From: CAYRSS01 sp964426945
GTDB lineage: Bacteria > Planctomycetota > Phycisphaerae > UBA1845
DNA: 64,000 bases
NCBI GenBank assembly: GCA_964426945.1
Contig: CAYRSS010000014.1
Span: 1-64,000, forward strand
Direction: 5' to 3'
The notes beneath the pieces are model-generated. The model ran no database searches and was not told the origin of the DNA. It saw only the letters and a list, made by a program, of their open reading frames with translations. Positions within the stretch are counted from its first letter, which is position 1. Each line of letters starts with the position of its first letter. Position numbers and translations under genes: made by a program. Positions 42,465-50,761 of the stretch are shown here, piece by piece.

Positions 42465-45400
42465 AGCCGCGGGCGATCTGTTCGGCTGGAGTGTCTCGGT
42501 CCACGGCGACACGGCCATTGTCGGCGCACCCTTCGCGAATCTCCCGGGTGCGGCGGATGCCGGGGCGGCGTACGTCTTTGTTCGTAGCGGGGGCGTGTGG
42601 GCGCAGGAAGCGAAGCTCACCGCATGGGGCGCCGCGCCGGGCGACCAGTTCGGGGTCAGTGTCTCTATCTCCGGCAACTCGGTCCTCGTGGGCGCGCGCT
42701 TCGACGACGTTACCCGTGGGGTCGACGCCGGATCCGCGTATGTATTCGCCCGCAGCGGAGGCGTCTGGAGTCCCCAGGTGAAGCTGGAGGCCTCCGACGG
42801 GGCGGCCACCGATCTGTTCGGCTTCAGCGTGGCGATCCACCAGGATATCGCGATCGTGGGGACTCCCAATCACGATCACGCAGGCGGCGCCGAAGCCGGC
42901 GCGGCCTATGTCTTTGTTCGCGGCGGGTCCGGCATCTGGTCCCAGCAGGCGAAGCTGACGGCCTCCGACGCAGCCGCGGGCGACGGATTCGGCTCTACCG
43001 TGGCCGTGCATAACCAGACGGCTGTCGTGGGGGCCCAAGGGGATACGCACGCGGGCGGCGACAGTGCCGGTTCCGCCTATGTGTTCGTTCGTTCGGTCTC
43101 ATGGAGCCAGCAGGCCAAGCTGATCGCGTCCGACGCCGGGGCGAACGACTGGTTCGGCTACAGCGTCGCGATCCAAGGAAACCTGGCGGTTGTGGGCTCG
43201 ATCTTCGACGACCACGCCGGCGGCATCGACGCCGGCTCGGCGTACGTCTTCGACCGCAGCAGCGGTTTCTGGACAGAGGCGGGGAAATTGACCGCGCCGG
43301 GTGCCGCAGCGAACGATGGCATGGGCACGATCGTGGCGATCTCCGGCGATACCGTGCTGGCGGGGGTGTACCGGGACGATCACGCGGGAGGCGCGAATGC
43401 CGGATCCGTTCAGACGTTCGCCCTCGGCCGGGACTGCGACGGGGACACGGTGCCGGATGAGTGCGCTCTCGTCGCCGATGCGGACCTGGACTGCAACGAT
43501 GACGGAGTTCTCGACGCCTGTCAGATCGACGCATGGGCCGAGCACGCAAAGCTGACCGTGCAAGATTCCGCACTCGGCGACTGGTTTGGATTCAGCGTCG
43601 CGGTTCAGGGCGACACCGGACTCATCGCCGCAGTCAACGACAACCAGCGCGGTTCGGCCTACGTGTTTGCGCGCAGCGAGGGCGTGTGGAGCCCGCAGGC
43701 AGTGCTGGCCGTGCCCAGCGCTGAGGCGGGCGCCGATCTGGGACACAGCGTTTCGCTTTTCGGCGACACGGCGATTCTCGGGGCTCCGCACGACAGCCAT
43801 TCCGGCTTCTCGCTGGAAGGGTCGGCGTACGTATTCACCCGGAGCGTCGGCCTGTGGACGCAGCAGGCCAGGCTGGTCGCTGACGACGCCCAGGACGGAG
43901 ACGGTTTCGGAGTCGGGGTCTCGATCTCCGGCGACACGGTGGTGGTGGGAGCCTATGGCGACAGTCACGACTTCCCGAGCGCTGTGTCCAACGCGGGGTC
44001 GGCGTACGTGTTCGTCCGCAGCGGCGATGTGTGGCAACAGGAGGCCAGGCTGTTCGCGGCCGACGCAGCCGCGGACGACCTCTTCGGCTGGAACGTCGCG
44101 ATCGACGGAAACACGGCCGTGGTGAGTGCGGATCTGGCCGATCATGCGGGGCACTCGAACGCCGGCGCGGTGTACATCTTCATCCGCAGCGGCGGTGCGT
44201 GGACGCAGCAGGCGAAGCTGACCGCGTCGGATCCTGCCCCCTCGGACCGGTTTGGGGACTCCGTGTCGATCGCCGGCGATACTGTGATTGTCGGGGCCAC
44301 GGGGGACGATCACGGCGGCGACGACGACGCTGGTTCGGCGTATATCTTCGTCCGCAGCGGCGGCGTGTGGACCCAGCAGGCGAAACTGGTCGCCTCCGAT
44401 TCGGAGGCGATCGACCGCTTCGGCTTCAGTGTCTCGCTTGCCGGTGATGTGGCGGTCGTCGGAGCATTTGGCGATCACTACGCGGGCTTCGACGACGCGG
44501 GCTCGGCCTACGTCTTTCGGCGCGTCGGCGGCATATGGAGCCAGGAATCGAAACTGACCCCCGCCGACCCCGGGCGATCCGATCTATTCGGCAGCAGCGT
44601 GTGCACCGATGGCGAAACGGCCATCATCGGCGCATTTCTGGACGACGAGGCGCTCGACTCGAACGTCGGTTCGGCTTACGCGTTCACCATTCGGCGGGAC
44701 TGCGACGATGACGGCATCCTGGACGAGTGCGAAGCTGATTGCGACGGCAACGGCACGCCCGACGATTGCCAGGACTTTGACGACTGCAACAACAACGGGA
44801 TTCCCGACGAGTGCGACATCGCCGCCCAGACGAGCGGCGACTGCGACGAGGACGGCACGCTGGACGAGTGCGAGCCGGACTGCGACGGCGACGAAGTTCC
44901 GGACGATTGCCAGGACTTCAACGACTGCAACAACAACGGGATTCCCGACCAGTGCGACATCGCCGCTCAGACCAGCAGCGACTGCAACAGCAACGGCGTG
45001 CCGGATGAGTGTGATGTACCCCAATCGGGCATCGCCAAGCTCACCGCGTCTGACGCGGCGGCCGGTGATCAGTTCGGCGATGAGGTTTCGATCAGCGGCG
45101 ACAGGGCCGTCATCGGGGCAGACGGCGATGATGACGGCGGCAGCAGCAGCGGCTCGGCCTACGTCTACCACAGGACCGGCGGGGTCTGGCAGCAGGTCGC
45201 CAAGCTCACCGCGGCCGACGCGGCAGCGACGGACCTCTTCGGAGTCAGTGTTTCCATCAGCGGCGACAAGGCCGTCATCGGGGCCGAGGGAAACGACGAC
45301 GGCGGTATCAACGCCGGCTCGGCCTACGTCTTCCGCGAGGTCGGCGGGGTGTGGCAGCAGATTGCCAAGCTCACCGCGGCCGACCCGGCGACCCTTGCCA

Positions 45401-46605
45401 GCTTCGGCCGCGCGGTTTCAATCAACGGCAACACGGCCATCATCGGAGCAACCGGCGATGACGACGCCGGCAGCAGCACCGGTTCGGCCTACGTCTTCCG
45501 CGAGGTCGGCGGGGTCTGGCAGCAGATTGCCAAGCTCACCGCGGCCGACGCGGCGCAGGGTGACCAATTCGGCCAAGGTGTTGCTATCAGCGGCAACACG
45601 GCGGTCATCGGGGCAGTCGGCGATGACGATGGCGGCAGCCTCAGCGGTTCAGCCTACGTCTTCCGCGAGGTCGGCGGGGCCTGGCAGCAGATTGCCAAGC
45701 TCACGGCAGCCGACGCGGAGCTGGCTGACAGCTTCGGCAGAAGTGTTTCCATCAGCGGCGACACGGCTCTTATTGGGGCTAGCCTGGACGACGACGACGG
45801 CAGCAGCAGCGGTTCGGCCTACATCTTCCGCGAGGTCGGCGGGGTCTGGCAGCAGATTGCCAAGCTCACCGCGGCCGACGCGGCGGCAGACGACCTCTTC
45901 GGCACCAGTGTTTCCCTCAGCGGCGACACGGCCGTCATCGGGGCGGTCAGCAATGACGACGGCGGAACTGACACCGGTTCGGCCTACGTCTTCCGAGAGA
46001 TCGGCGGGGTCTGGCAGCAGGTTGTCAAGCTCACTGCGGCCGACGCGGCGGCAGGCGACTGGTTCGGGTCCGGCGTCGCGATCAACGGCAGCAGTGTCGT
46101 CATCGGCGCTCGAGACGACGACGACGGCGGGAGCAACAGCGGCTCAGTATACATTTTTGCGCTCATTCCGGACTCCAACGGCAACGGCGTGCCGGACGAG
46201 TGCGAACTCGGGGCCTGCTGCTTCGCTACCGGAACCTGCGAGCTCAAGCTGGTCGAGACGTGCAGTGACTTCGTTTGCGACGTCTTCGACCACCAGCCCG
46301 CGACGTTCACCGGCTGCTTTGCCGACGCGGACGGCAACGGCGTTGTCAACGCCGCCGATCGCGGGGCGATTTCCGCCAACCTCGGGCAGACCGCCAACGC
46401 CCTGCTCTGTATCTACGATCTCGATGGCAATGGCGTGGTGAATGCCGCCGATCGAGGCGTCGTCTCGGCCAACATCAACCTCTGCGTCGCGCTGCCCGAC
46501 TACCAGAACGGCAGCGGAATGAACGGCGGCGCGCCGGACACACGATTCGGCGCGGCGGTGTTCATGGGTTCCGGCACGGTTTGCGCCGAGGTGGCGTGTC
46601 CGTAA
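42085..46605 (+). CDS. Giant FG-GAP repeat secreted protein 3 (chimeric)
   Basis: This exported protein of about 1506 aa has the same signal peptide and start region as protein 2 (ATG 42085 after GGGAGGGG). The first ~870 residues carry about thirteen FG-GAP repeats of the VFVRSGGVWTQQAKL subtype. A cysteine-rich calcium-loop linker follows (CNNNGIPDECDIAAQ, CDEDGTLDECEPDCDG). From the CNSNGVPDECDVPQSGIAKL segment onward the protein switches to the subtype of protein 1: seven repeats of the VFREVGGVWQQIAKLTAADAA type. The C-terminal module (ACCFATGTCEL, DGNGVVNAADRGAISANL, DGNGVVNAADRG, LPDYQNGSGMNGG, final CP) also matches protein 1 most closely. It therefore looks like a fusion of a type-2 front and a type-1 back. 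A terminator follows. Confidence 0.9.
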   Translation: MNWYRCALRRVGLPISGWTLALAGLACALAAPRALASDGRLRGVSDCNGNGVADASDLGVWTPRVNVSAADGAADDLFGAALALDGDTMVVGALDDDDAGFSAGSAYVYVRSGLGWVQQAKLIASDAAAGDLFGWSVSVHGDTAIVGAPFANLPGAADAGAAYVFVRSGGVWAQEAKLTAWGAAPGDQFGVSVSISGNSVLVGARFDDVTRGVDAGSAYVFARSGGVWSPQVKLEASDGAATDLFGFSVAIHQDIAIVGTPNHDHAGGAEAGAAYVFVRGGSGIWSQQAKLTASDAAAGDGFGSTVAVHNQTAVVGAQGDTHAGGDSAGSAYVFVRSVSWSQQAKLIASDAGANDWFGYSVAIQGNLAVVGSIFDDHAGGIDAGSAYVFDRSSGFWTEAGKLTAPGAAANDGMGTIVAISGDTVLAGVYRDDHAGGANAGSVQTFALGRDCDGDTVPDECALVADADLDCNDDGVLDACQIDAWAEHAKLTVQDSALGDWFGFSVAVQGDTGLIAAVNDNQRGSAYVFARSEGVWSPQAVLAVPSAEAGADLGHSVSLFGDTAILGAPHDSHSGFSLEGSAYVFTRSVGLWTQQARLVADDAQDGDGFGVGVSISGDTVVVGAYGDSHDFPSAVSNAGSAYVFVRSGDVWQQEARLFAADAAADDLFGWNVAIDGNTAVVSADLADHAGHSNAGAVYIFIRSGGAWTQQAKLTASDPAPSDRFGDSVSIAGDTVIVGATGDDHGGDDDAGSAYIFVRSGGVWTQQAKLVASDSEAIDRFGFSVSLAGDVAVVGAFGDHYAGFDDAGSAYVFRRVGGIWSQESKLTPADPGRSDLFGSSVCTDGETAIIGAFLDDEALDSNVGSAYAFTIRRDCDDDGILDECEADCDGNGTPDDCQDFDDCNNNGIPDECDIAAQTSGDCDEDGTLDECEPDCDGDEVPDDCQDFNDCNNNGIPDQCDIAAQTSSDCNSNGVPDECDVPQSGIAKLTASDAAAGDQFGDEVSISGDRAVIGADGDDDGGSSSGSAYVYHRTGGVWQQVAKLTAADAAATDLFGVSVSISGDKAVIGAEGNDDGGINAGSAYVFREVGGVWQQIAKLTAADPATLASFGRAVSINGNTAIIGATGDDDAGSSTGSAYVFREVGGVWQQIAKLTAADAAQGDQFGQGVAISGNTAVIGAVGDDDGGSLSGSAYVFREVGGAWQQIAKLTAADAELADSFGRSVSISGDTALIGASLDDDDGSSSGSAYIFREVGGVWQQIAKLTAADAAADDLFGTSVSLSGDTAVIGAVSNDDGGTDTGSAYVFREIGGVWQQVVKLTAADAAAGDWFGSGVAINGSSVVIGARDDDDGGSNSGSVYIFALIPDSNGNGVPDECELGACCFATGTCELKLVETCSDFVCDVFDHQPATFTGCFADADGNGVVNAADRGAISANLGQTANALLCIYDLDGNGVVNAADRGVVSANINLCVALPDYQNGSGMNGGAPDTRFGAAVFMGSGTVCAEVACP
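46302..46480 (+). repeat. 179-bp direct repeat, copy 2
   Basis: Identical to 38557-38735; it codes the dockerin-like part of the C-terminal module of FG-GAP protein 3. Flanking coding DNA diverges at once on both sides. Confidence 0.9.
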
Positions 46606-46648
46606 CGCAAGCCCACCCTGCGCGGGGCACGGTGTTGCAAGACCAACC

Positions 46649-46678
46649 AACCCCCGGCTTCGGCCGGGGGTTTCTTTT
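46649..46678 (+). terminator. Terminator after the FG-GAP gene cluster
   Basis: AACCCCCGGC and GCCGGGGGTT form a 10-bp stem closed by a TTCG tetraloop, then TTCTTTT. It closely matches the terminator after the subtilase gene. Confidence 0.85.
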
Positions 46679-46910
46679 GGGCTGACGAGCGCAGGGATCG
46701 GGGCGGCCGGGGGCGGCTCGAGCTCCCGCGGTGTCCCGGCGCCCGGTATGCCTCTGCCAAGTGCTCCAGGCGGCCTCTTCGCCAGGCCTCGGCCGGGCGC
46801 CCCCCGCTTGTCAGGACCCGCGGATTGCGGTAGAAGACCCGGCTCGGATCGATCGGCCGGCGGGGCTGGGCTTTGGGCCCGGCCGCGGGCGGGCGGGATG
46901 CTCCGAAACT

Positions 46911-46993
46911 GGGCGTGTGCCCGAGCGGCCAAAGGGGACGGGCTGTAAACCCGTTGGCTAACGCCTTCGAAGGTTCGAATCCTTCCGCGCCCA
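46911..46993 (+). tRNA. tRNA-Tyr (GTA)
   Basis: An 83-nt class II tRNA with acceptor stem GGGCGTG/CGCGCCC (one G-U), anticodon loop CTGTAAA (anticodon GTA at 46945-46947), a long variable arm and T-arm GAAGG-TTCGAAT-CCTTC. The D-arm CCCGAGCGGCCAAAGGG is typical of bacterial tRNA-Tyr. CCA is not encoded. Confidence 0.95.
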
Positions 46994-47017
46994 GTCACTT
47001 TGCTGTCCGACTCCCTG

Positions 47018-47896
47018 ATGCGGGTCATCGACGTCATCCATCAGAGCCGCCCGACGCTCTCGTTCGAGTTCTTCCCCCCGAAGGACGACATCGGCTTCTG
47101 GGACCTGTACCGGACGATCGAGTCCCTCCGCCCCCTCAGCCCGGCGTACGTCTCCGTCACCTACGGGGCGGGCGGGTCCACCCGACGCAAGACGATCGAC
47201 CTGGTCACCCGGATCAAGCGGGACGTCGGCATCGAGCCGGTCGCCCACCTGACCTGCGTCGGGTCCACCCGGGACGAAATCGCCCGAATCATTGACGAAC
47301 TGCGGTTCGCGGGGATCGAGAACATCCTCGCCCTCCGCGGCGACCCCCCCAAGGGAGAGACCTCCTTCCAGGCGACCGAGGGCGGCTTCGCTTACGCCAG
47401 CGAGCTGGTCGCGTTCATCCGCAGCCGCAGCGACGTCTGCCTGGGCGCGGCCTGCTACCCGGAGGGCCACCCCGAAGCCCCCTCGCTCGACGCCGACCTG
47501 GACAACCTGAAGCGGAAGGTGGACGCGGGGGTCGACTTCCTCATCACCCAGTTGTTCTTCGACAACGCCGACTTTCTGAGGTTCCGCGACCGGGCCCGCG
47601 GCGCGGGCATCCAGTGCCCCATCCTGGCGGGGATCATGCCGATTCTGAGCGTGGGGCAGGTGAAGCGCTTCACCGGCATGTGCGGGGCGAAAATCCCCCC
47701 CCGGCTGCTGCGAATGATCGAGGCGGTGGAGGACGACGCCGAGGCCGTGCGCCACATCGGCATGTCCCACGCCTCGCAGCAGTGCCTCTCCCTCATCGAG
47801 GAAGACACCGACGGGATTCACTTCTACACGCTGAACCGTTCCACGGCGACGCGGGCGATTTATCAGCTCATCAAAGCGGGACGCGAGGCGGGCTGA
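47018..47896 (+). CDS. metF: Methylenetetrahydrofolate reductase
   Basis: This cytoplasmic flavoenzyme of 292 aa reduces 5,10-methylene-THF to 5-methyl-THF for methionine synthesis. Family landmarks: SFEFFPPKDDIGFWDLYRTI near the N-terminus, YVSVTYGAGGSTRRKTIDL, HLTCVGSTRDEI, NILALRGDPPKGE, ACYPEGHPEA and DFLITQLFFDNADFL. The length fits the bacterial catalytic domain without the eukaryotic regulatory part. The ATG at 47018 is chosen; an in-frame TTG at 47000 is less likely. The start is only 24 nt after the tRNA-Tyr gene and no terminator lies between, so both may be on one transcript. The gene converges on the MOSC gene with 7 bp between stops. Confidence 0.95.
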   Translation: MRVIDVIHQSRPTLSFEFFPPKDDIGFWDLYRTIESLRPLSPAYVSVTYGAGGSTRRKTIDLVTRIKRDVGIEPVAHLTCVGSTRDEIARIIDELRFAGIENILALRGDPPKGETSFQATEGGFAYASELVAFIRSRSDVCLGAACYPEGHPEAPSLDADLDNLKRKVDAGVDFLITQLFFDNADFLRFRDRARGAGIQCPILAGIMPILSVGQVKRFTGMCGAKIPPRLLRMIEAVEDDAEAVRHIGMSHASQQCLSLIEEDTDGIHFYTLNRSTATRAIYQLIKAGREAG

Positions 47897-47903
47897 CCGG
47901 CGG

Positions 47904-48377
47904 TCAGGTTGCCGAGGCGGGAAGCAGTTCGACGACGTCTCCCACGGCGATGTCGCCGCTGGTGAGAATCTCACCATGTACGCCGCCGCGCATGGCCGGC
48001 CCAAGCGCGGCGCGCAGGCCGGGGTGCAGCCGATCCATCAGCGCGCACGGGCGCGTTTCTCCGTGAACGCGTACCGAGATACCGCCGATGCGCAGCACGC
48101 GGCCGACGGTCGTGGTCAGGTCGATGCCCTCAATCAGCACATTGGCCCGACGGGTGTGCCAGGACAGCTCGGCGCTGAGCTCGCGGCAGACATCCTTCCA
48201 ACTGGCGAGCGAAAGAAATGTGATACCGCGGGTAACCGAGCCGCGAGCCTCGCCCCCGAGCCACCCGCCGATCGCCGCGTGGGCGCGGGGCAATTCGACC
48301 ATCGCGTCACCGGTGTAAGGCCGGCAGGCGATACCGCGCACGACGCCGCGAGCATCGGGAGGGGCGGTGTAACTCAT
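47904..48377 (-). CDS. MOSC domain protein
   Basis: This cytoplasmic protein of 157 aa consists of a single MOSC domain, the sulfur-carrier fold found in molybdenum-cofactor sulfurases and YiiM-type proteins. Visible features are a start near the RGIACRPYTG segment, the conserved basic RGITFLSLASW, RRANVLIEGIDL, VGRVLRIGGISVRVHGETRPC (with the conserved cysteine) and GGVHGEILTSGDIAVGD near the C-terminus. CAGGAG lies 8 nt upstream of the ATG. No partner gene of molybdenum metabolism is seen in the window, so its substrate is open. Confidence 0.88.
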   Translation of the reverse strand: MSYTAPPDARGVVRGIACRPYTGDAMVELPRAHAAIGGWLGGEARGSVTRGITFLSLASWKDVCRELSAELSWHTRRANVLIEGIDLTTTVGRVLRIGGISVRVHGETRPCALMDRLHPGLRAALGPAMRGGVHGEILTSGDIAVGDVVELLPASAT

Positions 48378-48491
48378 GACCGATCTCCTGACTCTGGTAC
48401 TGCATCAAGTCCCAGTGGCGAGGCACGGATGCCGCCTGAAATGGCCGCGCGTCGAGCAGCGCGAGTGCACGATCTGAGTGGAAGGAACGGC

Positions 48492-48545
48492 CGGCCCGTC
48501 GTCCGTGGTGGGTCCCCGCTGGAGGCGGTCACGAACGACGGGCCG
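48492..48545 (-). terminator. Hairpin after the AT-hook gene
   Basis: A perfect 11-bp stem, CGGCCCGTCGT / ACGACGGGCCG, lies about 20 bp after the minus-strand stop at 48563. The T-tract (GTTCCTT) is poor, so it may act with Rho or as an RNA-stabilising stem. Confidence 0.45.
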
Positions 48546-48562
48546 GGCTGTTCGCGAAGGGT

Positions 48563-49033
48563 CTAGGCCGTGTACTGACCGCGGCCGACCTTCTTGAGCT
48601 GCTTGGCCTTCTGCATCTGCGAGAGGGCCATGCTGACCTGATTGGAGAGGTTGTTGCTCCGCGTCGGGTAGCCGGCCTGCTGCACCTTCTGGGTGATGTC
48701 CTTCACCGAGAGGATGCTGCCGCCCGAAAGAACCTTGCTGATGTAGTCCTTCAGCGACTTGCCGGCCGGACGCGGGCCGGGGCGAGCGGCCGCGGGGCGG
48801 CCCGGCGGACGGCCGGGACCACGCTTCACCGGGGACGGGGCCGCAGCAGGCGCGCCGCCGCCCATCACCATCATCGCCGACTCCAGCGCGGCCATCGCCG
48901 ACTGGATGCGGTTGCACTCGGCGGCGAGCTGCGCGTGATAGGCGTGCATCCCGTCGAGAACGCCGCTGCCGTTAGCACCGACGACAGCCGCGGCAGGCCT
49001 GTACCCGCCCTTCTTTTTCTTACCTCGTGGCAT
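48563..49033 (-). CDS. AT-hook / winged-helix DNA-binding protein (chromatin-like)
   Basis: This basic protein of 156 aa is probably a nucleoid or regulatory DNA binder. The N-terminus is MPRGKKKKGGYRP; residues about 25-60 look helical (HAQLAAECNRIQSAMAALES, possible coiled coil). A Pro/Ala/Arg-rich linker carries AT-hook-like cores (KRGPGRPPGRP, ARPGPRP). Residues about 90-156 resemble a winged helix of the HARE-HTH / histone-H1-like type (KDYISKVLSGGSILSVKDI, QAGYPTRSNNLSNQVSMAL, ending LKKVGRGQYTA). GGGAGGAG stands upstream of the start and a good promoter lies about 90 bp before it, consistent with strong expression. The combination resembles eukaryotic linker histones in layout; that comparison is inference, not homology proof. 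Confidence 0.82.
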   Translation of the reverse strand: MPRGKKKKGGYRPAAAVVGANGSGVLDGMHAYHAQLAAECNRIQSAMAALESAMMVMGGGAPAAAPSPVKRGPGRPPGRPAAARPGPRPAGKSLKDYISKVLSGGSILSVKDITQKVQQAGYPTRSNNLSNQVSMALSQMQKAKQLKKVGRGQYTA

Positions 49034-49122
49034 GGGAACTCCTCCCTAAACAGAAACTAATGCCCTTGATCCCTCGTGCCGCGAGCCTGTCAAGACTCGC
49101 AGATCTCCGGGATACTTCGAGA

Positions 49123-49150
49123 ACCATACTGCGCTCGTCTCAGGTGTCAA
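49123..49150 (-). promoter_or_regulatory. Promoter for the AT-hook protein gene
   Basis: On the minus strand TTGACA is followed after 16 nt by TATGGT. The predicted leader to the ATG at 49033 is about 80 nt. Confidence 0.6.
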
Positions 49151-49554
49151 GCTTATTCTGTGTAGGGAACAGTACTTACCCGAACCAGCATCCGCGCATG
49201 CCAATCTCATTGTGCGGTTCGGCGCCGCCGGTAACGAACGCTCCGCGGCGCCCGAACAACTGACCGGCGCGAGCGAATCGGTCGCGCATCGCCCAGATTC
49301 GCACTGTGTGCGTCGTCGTGTGAAAAAGAACGCACCTCCGCGCTCGCAGCCTCCGCGCTGCAGACGTAACTCGGGCCACCGCGGATCAGCATGTAAAGGG
49401 AGAGTGTTTATGCCGTTCTGCGGAGCGATCCCCGCGTCGGGCTCCGGAGCCCTGGCAGCAAGCCTTCGGTTGCGGGTCAGAGGCAACCCGGGGATCGAGC
49501 CAATCGAATGGGCTCGAACGACGCGAGAACTCCTTCACCATCGCGCGAGTGGCG
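49151..49554. other. 400-bp intergenic stretch
   Basis: No gene was recognised. A CGAGCC-x8-GGCTCG hairpin at about 49494-49520 lies just beyond the minus-strand stop at 49555 and may help end that transcript, though it lacks a T-tract. Confidence 0.4.
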
Positions 49555-49968
49555 TCAGAGGCCCTGAGCGGCGGGGGCGGATCGCGTCTGCCAGGCGATC
49601 AGGAACACGCCGGCCAGCACGAGCGCCACACCCAGCTTCTGGCCGAGGCTGAGGCTCTCGCGCAGCGCGGGGTGCAGGTGGGCGACAACCGCAATCAGCG
49701 CGTATCCACCGCCGACCATGATCGGATACGCGATGCTGATCGGCAGGCGCGGGGATCGCAGGGCGTAGATGTAGAGCAGCACGTTGAGCGCGAAGCAGGT
49801 CAGACCTACGAGCAGGGGCACGCTGGTCAGCACGGTCTTGAGCGCGCCGACCGCCCCCCCGCCCGGCGCGCCGCCCTGTGCCTCGATCCGGGCAGCCCCG
49901 ACTTTCATCAGCAGGTTGGCGGAGGCGTTCAGGATCAGTGCCAACACGAGCGCGACGATGTGTTTCAT
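49555..49968 (-). CDS. Small multidrug resistance (SMR) / EamA-type membrane protein
   Basis: This integral membrane protein of 137 aa has four predicted hydrophobic segments. It starts MKHIVALVLALILNASANLL and includes LLVGLTCFALNVLLYIYAL, RLPISIAYPIMVGGGYALIA and LGVALVLAGVFLIAW. The ISIAYPIMVGGGYALI segment is typical of the SMR/DMT superfamily (EmrE, ArnE/F). The conserved N-terminal Glu of drug exporters is not evident in helix 1, which has Asn instead, so lipid or sugar-phosphate flipping is as likely as drug efflux. GGGAGG precedes the ATG at 49968; an in-frame extension to 50088 crosses the upstream terminator and is rejected. Confidence 0.82.
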   Translation of the reverse strand: MKHIVALVLALILNASANLLMKVGAARIEAQGGAPGGGAVGALKTVLTSVPLLVGLTCFALNVLLYIYALRSPRLPISIAYPIMVGGGYALIAVVAHLHPALRESLSLGQKLGVALVLAGVFLIAWQTRSAPAAQGL

Positions 49969-50055
49969 GGTCAGCGAGCCTCCCTGCGGCCGGACAGCTG
50001 CCGCGCGGTCATCATAGAAGCCGCGCCGCGGGAAGCAACGCGGCATCAGGCGCAA

Positions 50056-50097
50056 GAAAAAAGCCCGCCGCGGGGCGCGATGCGCCACGCGGCGGGC
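50056..50097 (-). terminator. Rho-independent terminator of the redoxin gene
   Basis: GCCCGCCGCG and CGCGGCGGGC form a 10-bp stem, followed on the minus strand by TTTTTTCTT. It lies about 20 bp after the stop at 50120. Confidence 0.9.
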
Positions 50098-50119
50098 CGA
50101 GTGGTTCAGGTCAGGGCGA

Positions 50120-50761
50120 TTACTTGCCGCCCTTGTCCCCGTACTTGACGCTGCAGCCGTAGGGCTTGGTCGACGGCGTGGCGACGGTCGAGTCCTTCAG
50201 CAGGGCGGCGACAGCCTCCTCGACGAAGTTCTTCGCTTCCTTCTTCGCGCCGTCCGGGTTGTCGTCGATGGCGCCGGCGTAGGCGAGAACGCCCTTGGCG
50301 TCGATGACGAACATGTGCGGCGTGGTCTTCGCGCCGTAGGCCTTGCCCGTCGCGCCGCTGGCGTCGATCAGGATCGGGTAGGCGACCTCATTGTCCTTCT
50401 GCCACTTCTGAATCGACTCAAGCTTCTCCTGGGCGAAGTGGCTCGAGTTGATCGCCAGCCAAACGACGTTGTCCTTCTTGAACTTGTCCGCAAGCTTCTG
50501 CATCGTCTTGTCATTCTTCTGATGACGGACGACGTAGGGGCACTCGTGGTTGGTCCACTCGAGAACGACGATCTTGCCCTTCAGGCTCGAGAGCTTGTGC
50601 TCGGTGCCGTTGGCATCCTTGAGCGTGAAGTCCGGAGCGGGCTTGCCGACCTCGGCGCCGGCAGCCTTCTCGGCCTTGCCCTCGTCCTGCATCGCCAGCG
50701 CACAGACCGGAATCGCCGCGACGAGCAGGGTCGCCGAGGCCCACGAAAGAAGCTTTCTCAT
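50120..50761 (-). CDS. Secreted redoxin (thioredoxin-fold) protein with single active-site Cys
   Basis: This exported thioredoxin-fold protein of 213 aa has the signal MRKLLSWASATLLVAAIPVCALA. The fold is shown by GKPAPDFTLKDANGTEHKL, LKGKIVVLEWTNHECPYVV, NVVWLAINSSHF and TTPHMFVIDAKGVLAYAGAI with the cis-proline before HMF. The active site reads ECPYV, so the resolving cysteine of CxxC is absent; another cysteine near the C-terminus (PYGCSVKYG) is conserved in this type of redoxin. It may be a peroxiredoxin-like or thiol-binding protein of the cell envelope; the reaction is not certain. AAGGAG precedes the ATG at 50761. Confidence 0.88.
   Translation of the reverse strand: MRKLLSWASATLLVAAIPVCALAMQDEGKAEKAAGAEVGKPAPDFTLKDANGTEHKLSSLKGKIVVLEWTNHECPYVVRHQKNDKTMQKLADKFKKDNVVWLAINSSHFAQEKLESIQKWQKDNEVAYPILIDASGATGKAYGAKTTPHMFVIDAKGVLAYAGAIDDNPDGAKKEAKNFVEEAVAALLKDSTVATPSTKPYGCSVKYGDKGGK

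Noticed and set aside
49046..49652. Short open frames on both strands in the gap between the AT-hook and SMR-like genes
   Set aside because: Low-complexity Arg/Pro/Ala products, no ribosome sites, and overlap with the promoter of the AT-hook gene.
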